This document shows positions 56,226-64,000 of a DNA stretch of 64,000 nt, in pieces; position 1 is the stretch's first letter, and each line of letters begins with the position of its first letter. The notes below the pieces were generated by a model, which was not told the DNA's origin, did no database searches, and saw only the letters and a program-made list of their open reading frames with translations. The DNA is from Polietes domitor. Lineage: Eukaryota > Arthropoda > Insecta > Diptera > Muscidae. The stretch covers positions 128,585,622 through 128,649,621 of the forward strand of contig OX377619.1 of the NCBI GenBank assembly GCA_947397865.1, in the 5' to 3' direction. A program made the position numbers and the translations under genes.

Positions 56226-56839
56226 ATATCAGACTTGTTTTGTTATATTTTATAATAAACTAGCTGGTCCGACAAAAATTTTCCTGTCCATATTTCAATT
56301 AGTTTGTTTGTGATAGTCGTGTGAATTTTTAAAAACATATTTCAAGTGGAATGAGAAAAATGTTATTCTCAGTGATTATTGTACTGATTAACGTTTGCTG
56401 ACATAGATATTCAATTTATCTAATTCAGATTACGACAATGGAATTGTCTGCACGTGGATTTTGAACAATGTTTACGAATACCTTTCGCATGAGTTTGATT
56501 TTTCATACGGTGAAAAATCGACGGGGGGATATAATGCAGAAGGTCGACATTTCAAGGGCGATTTTGCCATTGACACTTTTACGCAAGTGTTTTGAATATA
56601 ATTATGCATATTCGTCATTATGCAACTCAAACGCTTGATAGTATTTAATTTAAATATCGTGATGTTTTCCACAAAAAGTACGAATTCGAGCATTCATTAA
56701 GTTTGTTGGGTGGAGTAGGCCGTGGAATCACTGGTAGTGTTTGGTAAAAATCACCAAAGGAACATGGACATGGACATGGTAATAGACAGAGGATTCATCT
56801 TTGCATTTTTGATCAGAGTTGCTTCATAATAAAAGTAGT

Positions 56840-56985
56840 GGATGTTCCCGACTAAAATGAAAGATTGGTTTGTTTTATGCGTTCTCCCAAAAAAATTTCG
56901 CTTTTATCATTGTCCGTTCGTGAGCTGTACGCGTTCAAAATAACTTCTATAAATCAGGTTTTTCTGAAATAAAATTCACAAAAGA
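56840..56985 (+). mobile_element. Single arm of the palindromic element family
   Basis: GTTCCCGACTAAAATGAAAG, TTTCGCTTTTATCATTGTCC and TTCAAAATAACTTCTATAAA match the outer 150 bp of the arms at 17187-17335. Only one arm is present, so it is a truncated copy inside Helitron B. Confidence 0.7.
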
Positions 56986-57529
56986 AGCTACTCTAGTACA
57001 ACATATGCTAACACAATATTGGTTATATCAATTATTTAATATTAATCATGAGAATCATTTGTATGAAGTCGTCATTCAGTTATAACCATACTCTCAAACT
57101 ATACATTAGCATAAAAATCGCATGTTTGGTCATTATTCGGTCTTATTTCTCCAAAGACTTTATTTGTTTAATTTAAAAATTCGGTTGACCACATAATTTG
57201 CGCTAGAAACGGAATCCTAAAATTCAATATTTTTCGCAGCCAATATATCATGTTCGCTCAACGACACACGTTTGGGAACACGAACTGAAAAAAGTAAATA
57301 TCAACATTCTCTATATTAACAGCTCTTTTACTATAGCGAATGTCCGTTCCGCAACACATGACTGCGGAACGGTTGCATGGCTGAAGATTGCCATGTCATC
57401 GCCAGTAATGTAATCACCTTCCAACAGAATCCTTGAACCAACATTACAGATCTTTGAAATATTACAGATCTTTGAAATATTCATTGCATTTCGGCATTCT
57501 TCAAAGAACGCAGCTGATGAAGCAAGCAT

Positions 57530-57640
57530 CCTTCAATTTTGCGAGCGAATTTTTGCTAAACTTAGTACGATCAAAAAAGATTTTCCGGTTCCACCGGAAG
57601 CGTCCAAGAAGAAAATCACTATTCTTCGATCGTTCATAAG
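57530..57640 (-). pseudogene. Helitron helicase motif I fragment
   Basis: From about 57624 downward the minus strand reads VIFFLDASGGTGKSFLIVLS then LAKIRSQN and a stop. FFLDA.GGTGK[TS]F is the Walker A loop of Helitron Pif1-type helicases. The rest of the gene is not readable. This loop is exactly what Helitron A lacks. Confidence 0.8.
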
Positions 57641-58348
57641 CCGCATGCGTATTCCATAAGCATCTCATCCTCGCAATGCATTGTATTAACATTGTTTTTG
57701 TATTGCACTCCTACTCTTGATTAAATGTTTAGTGCATCGCATAGTGTGGTGCTGTCATTCCTAGTTGGACTAATATTAATAGCATGTCTTCATTCAATGC
57801 CTCATTGTGAATTTTCAGCAATATCCTCTTTGTATTTGGTTCAAGAACCGGTGAAAATACATGAAATATCTGTAACTGGATTTCCCTGTTTATTTGATAA
57901 CTGATTACGAACTGGAATTATGAACCAAACAAAAAGGTATCAACAAAATTTGTCGTTCATATCTTCAGTTCTGACAAAAAGTGCATACAATATAAAGATT
58001 TATTGCACTTTGTCCGAATTTTCTGACTTTTCCTTATAATTATCTGAATTTTTGTGTTCCGAACACTTTCACAGAATCATAACGAACATAACATAAAAGA
58101 ATTTCGCATATCCATTGCTTGAATTGAGACGTATAGCCTTGAGTTCATTCAAAACTTCTATAGAAAAAGACACTTTCAGTTTTTCTAACAATTTCCTATT
58201 TTGCGGTCAACTATCCCAAAGTTTTTTCATCTTAAAACCTGGTTCGGACTACAAGAACAGTTTGTAACAAAAATCAGCCAAATGTGTTCAGCCGTTCTCA
58301 AGTGATGCGATTACCAACGAACATCATTTCATTTTTATTATATAGAGA

Positions 58349-58430
58349 TATTTTATTTGGGTCTACAAAGAGGGTCATAAATTCTACATTTATTGGAAAC
58401 TGTGTTTATTCACTAAATTGACCCTTATAT
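58349..58430. other. Short spacer
   Basis: Between Helitron B and a mariner remnant. Nothing recognised. Confidence 0.3.
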
Positions 58431-58895
58431 ATCGGGTGATTCATCGTGAATCATATCAAGCTGCTTTGTCATTTTTCTTTAGAATCGTTTAGCAAGTCAT
58501 CATGGAAAGACTCACACCACAACAGCGTCTCCAAATTGTTCAGCTGTATTACGAAAATCTGCGTTCTGTGAGAAAGCGTTCTCAGCAGCTTGACTTATTA
58601 CGTAAGGATATTGGGCTTAAATCGTACAAAATTGAAGCCATGCGACTTAAATTTGCGTGTTATTTTCAGTGGGCTCTCCAGTCGCTATACTCGAACGAGT
58701 CGCCCAATATTGGACCTTCCGAATGGACCACCTCAGACGTAGTCTTGGATATCATTTTCAAATGTTACAGATCTTTAGTTGTTGTTGGTTTTCTCAGTTT
58801 CAAAATATAACGGATTCTGTAAAGAAGATGAAACGTGTTATTAATATAATTTTAAAGAATTTATAATAAACATTGTACCCGAATTAAACACCCCA
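58431..58895 (+). pseudogene. Heavily deleted mariner
   Basis: Left end ATCGGGTGATTCATCGTG at 58431; the right end, GAATTAAACACCCC near 58881-58895, is a poor inverse match. MERLTPQQRLQIVQLYYENL starts at 58502, then RSVRKR passes directly to a helix-turn-helix piece (SQQLDLLRKDIGLKSYKIEA), skipping the linker. The C-terminal WTFRMDHLRRSLGYHFQM is in another frame at 58705-58765. No catalytic residues remain. Confidence 0.75.
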
Positions 58896-59163
58896 AATTG
58901 CAGAATTATTTGATCAATCTGTAGGAAATTAAATCGACATATAAATTGATATATAATGCACATTGCTATATGACGCGGAGTCATTAATCCCGTCTGTAGA
59001 CACCTGAACATCAAACAATCCAAAATTGTGTTTTGATTGAACATATTGGTTACAATGTCACCAAGGAAATTCAAATACGTCCTAGAAATGAATATGTTTT
59101 AACAAGCAGTTGAGTTTGGGCGGGCCGAACTTTATATACCCTCCACCGTAGAAGTGCTGTAAC
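58896..59163. other. Unassigned DNA with a Rep tail scrap
   Basis: 59099-59150 (AACAAGCAGTTGAGTTTGGG, CGGGCCGAACTTTATATACC) is an inverted Rep-1/Rep-2-type tail joined to a CCTCCACC head motif. Confidence 0.4.
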
Positions 59164-59254
59164 ATTACAGGAACGAACAGAACAAAAACAAATGAGCTTT
59201 GGCACGGCACAAATATTGCTGGGTAACTATACCTGCATATACACATACTTACAT

Positions 59255-61116
59255 TAGGCTGGGTCGCGGGCCATACAATCGGAAAGACAATTTCCAGTCT
59301 CCACACGAAAATAAAGTTTGGATTGTTTAATGATGATCCGCAAAATATTTCGCCGCTGGATCAAGCCATCTGTGAGCTAAACGCTCTTGAAAACACCTCC
59401 AAAAATCAGTTATGGGTCGAATGATTGGACGTTTATTGCAATTTTTTCGTTTTTTTCATAGTGAAAATTGAAAACTTTTTCGTATTTGGTGTCAGTATTT
59501 TATAAAAAATAAATAGCTGCAGTCAATATCTATCGAATGATGCTTATATGCTGAATATCGAATTGATGTCGCAGCGCTCATTTGTGTAAGAAGAGTTTGA
59601 ACATTTTGGTACTTTTTGGAAAAGCCATCTCCTGTAATAAATTATTTCACAAATATGGAGTCAGTGACGTCATTTATCTTCCGATATTAATCATTTAGAC
59701 ATCATTCGAAAGCTATTGATTCCTTCTATATATTTTAAATAACACTTTTTATGTTAAAATGTTACCAAGAAATATGAGTTTGGTGCTGTCACTTTGAAAA
59801 CCCACAAAAAAATCATTCTAAACGTCCAATAATACGACAAATGAGATATTCTAAGACAAGTATACAAATTAATATTTAAAGTGCTTCCAAGGGTAGATTC
59901 ATATAAAAATTTTGGACAAAAATGCAACATAAAACAAGTAAGGAAAGGCTAAAGTCGGGCGGGTCCGACTATATGATACACTCCACTTTCTATCCGAATA
60001 CAATACAATTCGTTAAAAAGGTGATAATGGGAAGGACTTTTGTATGTTTCCTAATCATAGGCTAATATGACCTAACTCAATTTGTCAAATTGAGAAGAAT
60101 ATTTGTATCGGGGCCATATCCAAAGATGGAATAAAGTGTCCCACTTGTACAAGTATTCCAGTTCAAGTATAACGTGTTATGCTCAATTTGAAGAAATTCT
60201 GTGAAAATGTGTAGTTTCTGAGGCGGAAAAAGTCAAGCCGGGATCTAAAATTGTATGGGAGCTATATAAAAATCTGAACCGATCTGACCCATTTTCATCA
60301 TGGGTGTTTCTAGTTAAAATATAAGATATTTTGCAAGATTTAAGGAATATCTGTTAAAATATGTCGTTTATAGAGTGAAAAAAAGTCAAATCGGGAGTCA
60401 ACTTTGAATGGGAGCTATATATAAATCTGAACCGATCTGGCCTATTTTCGGCACAGATCTTCCCAGTTTAAATATAAGATGTTTTGCCAAATTTGACAAT
60501 CTGATAAAATATGTGTTTTCTAGAGCGGAAAACGTTGAATTGGGTGCGAAATTTTTATGGGCGCTATATAAATCTGAACCGATCTAACACAATTTTACCA
60601 CAGGTATTTCTAGTTCAAATATACGATGTTTTGCCAATTTTGAAGAAAACCTGTTAACATATGTGGTCTCAAGAGTGAAAAGAGTCAAATCGGGAGTGAA
60701 ATTCGTATGGGGACTATACCGATTTTCTTCAAATTAAATATCGTTAGTCCTTACCCCGAAAAACTTCGTTGTGCATAGTTTCATTTAGTTCTGGCTACAA
60801 TTGTGACCTGTAATTTGACTACAAGAATAGATGGACAGACGGACTTAGCAATGTCAAAAAGTGATTCTAAGTCGATCGATATTATTAACAATTTCGCTTC
60901 CTTTTGGTTGTTACAAACAAATGCACAAAGCCATAATACTCTCGTGGAGTGTATACAAATTGCACGGGAATAAAAATGATTTTAGAGGCGTTTTCAGGAG
61001 CCTTTAGCTCAGAAACTGCTTGACCCAGCGACGAAATATTTTGCAGATCATCATTAAACAATCCAATCTTCATTTCTGGGGGTGACCGCATCAATTTATT
61101 TTCGTGACCCACCCTA
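59255..61116. mobile_element. hAT-like element with long terminal inverted repeats (Rep-3)
   Basis: 1,862 bp, ends TAGGCTGGGTCGCGG and the inverse of TAGGGTGGGTCACGAAAA. The two end regions (59255-59420 and about 60960-61116) are inverted copies over about 155 bp, sharing GGATTGTTTAATGATGATC, CTGTGAGCTAAAC-like, and GAAAACACCTCCAAAA. It carries a Rep-1 (59936-60957) inside. Without that it would be about 840 bp. No transposase. Perfect 8-bp duplications. Confidence 0.87.
59936..60957 (-). mobile_element. Rep-1 copy inside the Rep-3 hAT
   Basis: Inverse tail (AACAAGTAAGGAAAGGCTAA, GTCGGGCGGGTCCGACTATA), five units of about 125-150 bp (plus-strand marker AAATCTGAACCGATCT at about 60272, 60423, 60573), and inverse head ending GGAGTGTATACAAATT at about 60957. 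The head has the same TTTG|TATAC context as the first copy at 143. Confidence 0.8.
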
Positions 61117-61425
61117 ACTTACATATGCAACTCAATGAGATGCTTGTAAGTTGGCATGTGTGTGAGTTGTGCTTCTCGTTTAGTTTGTGAGCATCATTAG
61201 CTTAAGGAGGCCGGGTATGTTTTTGAAAAGTCGCTGCGAAGCCACCTGACGAAGGCTTTCACAGGACGGAAATCATGATAGTAGTAGTAGTATGTGTAAA
61301 TAAATTTGCATTCTTTTAAATATAAATGCAAAATGGTCTTGAGCCAGGACAATATCCCAGTTCAAATCAAATATTGATTACAGACCAAAAAAATAAAAAC
61401 GAAAAAACTAAAACTAATTACAGGA

Positions 61426-61579
61426 AAATGTTAAATTGAAAAAATTCTTTTGTAAGTAAATATAAAATTTTACTTATTTAAAACCACGCTTATAAGGCAA
61501 GGCTGCCAATATGTTTATATATATCGAAATAATACTTCAAGTCAAATCAAAAAGTAAATATAAGGCAGCATTCTTCAAA
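61426..61579. other. Short AT-rich spacer
   Basis: Nothing recognised. Confidence 0.3.
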
Positions 61580-62703
61580 GAAGATTAAATAGTATAAATA
61601 TTGCATTTCAGCTACAGCCGTTTGGTTGCATTTATTTCCATCCTATTGTTATTTCAAAAGTACAAGATGAACTATCTTCATGATTTTACACATTTTTGCC
61701 GCACAAGTGGAAAAAGTACGATTTGGGAAAACTCTTTTTATTTTGCGAGTTTATGCAGTTAGATGTATGCACCGAATTCCATGATTCTAGCTGAGGCCAT
61801 GTGCCTTCCCCCTTTTCCCATTTTACCCCTTTTAAAGTATGATTTTTGAAAGTCAATTTATTTTACGTGGCTGTACACATCCCACACCGAATTTCATCAT
61901 TCTATCTGTAGTCGTTTAGTTGGTACCATTTCATCCCTCTGTTCCCATTGTACCCCTTGAAAGTACGAATTTGGAAAAACCAATTTATATTTCGTGTCTA
62001 CGCAGTCAGAAAAAATTATACTTCGAATTTCATGACTCTAGCTGCGGCCAATTTTTATCCCCTTTTTCCATTTTACAATTTTTATCCCCTGGTACAATTT
62101 TTTCACTTTTTTCCATTTTACCCTTTAAAAGTACGAATTTCAAAAAATCCCTTTATTTTACATGTCTACGCAATCAGAGAATTTATACATTTCATTATTC
62201 CATGTGCTGCCGTGTGGTTGGTACCATTTTTATCCCTCAATTCAATTATGACCTCTTAATAGTAAGAATTTGGTAAACATACTTCTATATTATGTATCCA
62301 TTCAATCAGAGGAATGTGCTCACCGAAAATCGTGTTTCTATCTGTTGTCATTCGATAGGTACCATTTTTATCCCTTTTTGTGTCCCATTTCACCCTCTAC
62401 AAACAAATCATCTTATTGTGCACGTTTTGACATACCAAATCTCAAACAAATATAAGCAGACATATTCAAAAACTATTATGGGAATTTGCAGCCCTTATTA
62501 GGGAAAATATTTTCCTTGTAGGCCGATTTCGCCCATTTGCAATCCCAACTGATCTACAACTATATGACGTATTCATTAAAAGTTTGGGCGTCCTAGCTCC
62601 TTTCGCTTAGATGCTAGCGTGCTTTCAACAGACGGGCTGACAAACGGACGGACGGACATGGCTAGATCGCCTTAGAATTTTTTGACGATCAAGAATATAT
62701 ATA
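61580..62703 (-). mobile_element. Rep-2 copy, long central array
   Basis: On the plus strand, six or more units with TACCATTTTTATCCC, CAAAGTACGAATTT and TGTCTACGCAGTCAGA between 61620 and 62420, then inverse head blocks (GCCGATTTCGCCCATTTGCA, GGGCGTCCTAGCTCCTTTCG, GACGGACATGGCTAGATCGC). It breaks at 62703 where the TA-flanked element begins, and the head resumes at 63389. Confidence 0.75.
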
Positions 62704-63388
62704 TAGGGTCCGCCGTCTAACGTTTTTTTCAACTATTCAAACGTTGGACTATTATTTGTGGTGTGCCCGATGCAGCCATTTGAATGAAATTATTTTCCAT
62801 TATTAACCGGAAGGATTGTACTTTCAAATAAAAAAAGAAATTTTGGGTTCTGCTGAAGACTTCGGCACAACCTATGGTCTTAAACCAAAATAAATGACAA
62901 GACATACAACATAACAGACCAACTATACATACAAACAACAACAATACACACGAGGTACAGTGAAGACGGGACATACCGTACAACAACAACCTTTGCATTG
63001 TTGCGAGCGATGCGAGCACATGCACAACATTGAATTGGCAAAGTGAGATTTTTAGTGTGTCGACTTAGTTCGGTGGAATATTTTGTTTATCAACGCTTCT
63101 CATTTGTCATGTGTGAACGTTGGTACTAATATGAACCCTGATTTACATTCGTTGCGAAAGTTCTGATGAGATGGGGTAGCGCCCATCGAAACTGCGCAGT
63201 CAACTTTTAGCTGCAACAATAAAGGTCTCACTTTGCCTTTTTTGCTAATTTTGGGTTCTGCTGAAGACTTCGGCACAACCTATGGTCTTAAACCAAAATA
63301 AATGACAAGACATAAAAAAAGAAATTTGAGAAAATATTCAGTAGTTTTTTTATAGCATTTTCAAAAAAAAGTTATTTGGCGGACCCTA
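62704..63388. mobile_element. TIR element with TAGGGTCCGCC ends, TA-flanked
   Basis: Ends TAGGGTCCGCCG and the inverse of TAGGGTCCGCCAAAT, with TA at 62702-62703 and 63389-63390. The outer parts match 31366-31517. An insert at about 62841-63314 is present here but not there. It is inserted into a Rep-2 head: AGAATATATATATA before it and CTTTATAGGGTCCCAGGTCG after it. Confidence 0.78.
62841..63314 (+). repeat. Insert with 66-bp direct repeats at both ends
   Basis: A block of about 66 bp (TTTTGGGTTCTGCTGAAGAC, TTCGGCACAACCTATGGTCT, TAAACCAAAATAAATGACAA, GACATA) occurs at 62841 and again at 63249, a 408-bp period. The surrounding A-rich AAAAAAGAAAT is itself duplicated outside. The uninterrupted relative at 31440 lacks the whole insert. 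With the permuted copy at 52706-52990 this suggests a tandem or circular parent form. Confidence 0.75.
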
Positions 63389-63478
63389 TACTTTATAGGG
63401 TCCCAGGTCGATATTTCAAGGAATTACAAACGGAATGACAAAGTGAATACACCCCCATCCTTATGTGGAGGGTATAAA
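63389..63478 (-). mobile_element. Rep-2 head remainder
   Basis: TAGGGTCCCAGGTCGATATT, AAGGAATTACAAACGGAATG, and ATGTGGAGGGTATAAAAAA are the inverse of the first 90 bp of a Rep-2 head, continuing 61580-62703. Confidence 0.72.
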
Positions 63479-64000
63479 AAAATAACTATGTTTTGTTGTG
63501 TAGTTACAATTTCATCGGTCCAATGATGGACACAATCGACTTTTTAATATAAATAATTTTTGTGTTTTTAAAGTATCATAATTAGTCGCTGTTTCAACCA
63601 CAATGGTTTTCTGGCTATTTTCTGTTCTCAGTTCGTCCTGTAAAATTATGAAAAAAGGGCACGACCCTTTGCATTTCAGGTTACGATTTGCATTTGTTAT
63701 ACATTGTGGGAGGGTGTGAGTGACAACCTCGCCCATATTTTATGTTTGTGCAACGATTACAAAAACTTTACCAATGAGCGCATAGAGCTTTTAAGGGCTT
63801 CAATTTCATAAATATGAAATTTACATCGGTTTTATTTTAACCAACATGTTGGGTAATTTATCTGGAGATATTATTAATATGTGCAAGGTTTGACTACCTT
63901 AACTTCTGTTGAAAGTCTTCGTGTACACCATTCAGGCACGCTGATGGAGGCTAAGACAAGCACAAATCCTACACTGTGTGTGCGTGTATAAAAAGCAACA
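63479..64000. other. Unassigned DNA to window end
   Basis: No repeat relative or coding region recognised. 63520-63740 is open on the minus strand for about 75 codons without domain signal. Confidence 0.35.

Larger units (their letters stand above)
56260..58348 (-). mobile_element. Helitron B, copy 2, both ends present
   Basis: A 2,089-bp element. On the minus strand it starts TCTCTATATAATAAAAATG after A and ends with hairpin GACAGGAAAATTTTTGTC, then GGACCAG and CTAG before T (plus 56260). It encodes a helicase scrap with intact Walker A at about 57555-57640. A Rep-palindrome arm piece is inserted at 56840-56985. The Rep/HUH domain is not found. Confidence 0.85.
59247..61124. repeat. 8-bp target duplication ACTTACAT around the Rep-3 hAT
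   Basis: ACTTACAT at 59247-59254 and 61117-61124. The 424-bp array units contain the corresponding empty site as ATGTAAGT in CATATGTAAGTATG (about 38490). Confidence 0.93.
59173..61416 (-). mobile_element. Rep-424 single unit, split by a hAT, with 9-bp flanking repeats
   Basis: 59173-59254 (AAAAACAAATGAGCTTTGGC, GCTGGGTAACTATACCTGCA) and 61117-61416 (CATATGCAACTCAATGAGAT, GAAAAGTCGCTGCGAAGCCA, CAATATCCCAGTTCAAATCA) are the two parts of one unit, the inverse of the 424-bp repeat. ATTACAGGA flanks it at 59164-59172 and 61417-61425. Removing the 1,862-bp hAT and one copy of its duplication leaves about 374 bp. It shows that the family exists as dispersed single units with a probable 9-bp target duplication. 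Confidence 0.78.

Noticed and set aside
62841..63314. Small LTR retrotransposon
   Set aside because: The direct repeats lack TG...CA ends, primer-binding site and polypurine tract; kept as an unexplained repeat.

Overview
This is AT-rich, intron-less-looking, repeat-saturated DNA of a higher fly (Diptera, probably a calyptrate muscoid). The evidence is the set of element types present: rosa-like DD41D mariners, a Tc1-like element, hAT elements with 8-bp target duplications, TC...CTAG Helitrons, a fly-type non-LTR retrotransposon, and two very abundant short interspersed families. The species call is inference. I find no complete host gene, no tRNA or rRNA gene and no CRISPR. Nearly every long open frame is either chance or a remnant of a transposase, helicase or reverse transcriptase.

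Two interspersed families dominate, named here for convenience. Rep-1 starts near TATACCCTACACCAC and ends near CTTTCCTTACTTGTT, with central units of about 150 bp. Rep-2 starts near TATACCCTCCACC and ends near AACGCCTTTTTACTTGTT, with central units of about 130-140 bp built on GGATAAAAATGGTACCAA. They share layout, similar 5' and 3' ends and an insertion context in T-runs, and they make up roughly a quarter to a third of the window by eye. Rep-3 is the long terminal inverted repeat of a hAT-like element (TAGGSTGGGTC...). Rep-424 is a 374-424 bp unit seen both singly and as a tandem array.

Layout. 1-2.3 kb: an old hAT-like copy split by a Rep-1. 3.4-6.2 kb: Rep-1, then Rep-2 split by a LINE fragment. 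6.2-9.2 kb: unassigned. 9.2-18 kb: a nested cluster of Helitron C (truncated), Helitron A (intact ends, dead helicase), the 5' end of Helitron B, a hAT with a mariner inside it, a MITE piece, Rep-2, and a 723-bp near-perfect palindrome flanked by TA. 18-24 kb: Rep-2 copies, a 299-bp pogo-type MITE and unassigned DNA. 24.3-25.3 kb: a DD41D mariner. 26.1-27.1 kb: a Tc1 remnant carrying a 567-bp Helitron C. 27.9-28.4 kb: a MITE with TAAT duplications. 29-37 kb: Rep-1 copies, a second LINE fragment and an unassigned coding-like remnant. 38.2-39.2 kb: the 424-bp tandem array. 40-47 kb: Rep-1, Rep-2, Helitron B and a deleted mariner. 48-50 kb: Rep-2 split by a hAT with perfect 8-bp duplications. 50-54 kb: further TIR elements and a deleted mariner. 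56-58.3 kb: a Helitron B with both ends and a readable Walker A. 59-61.4 kb: Rep-424 split by a hAT that is itself split by Rep-1. 61.5-63.5 kb: Rep-2 and a TA-flanked element containing a directly repeated insert.

The useful biology is insertion history rather than a working pathway. Several nested pairs have an uninterrupted relative elsewhere in the same window, so element boundaries and target duplications can be read directly. All transposase and helicase frames seen are broken; nothing here looks autonomous.
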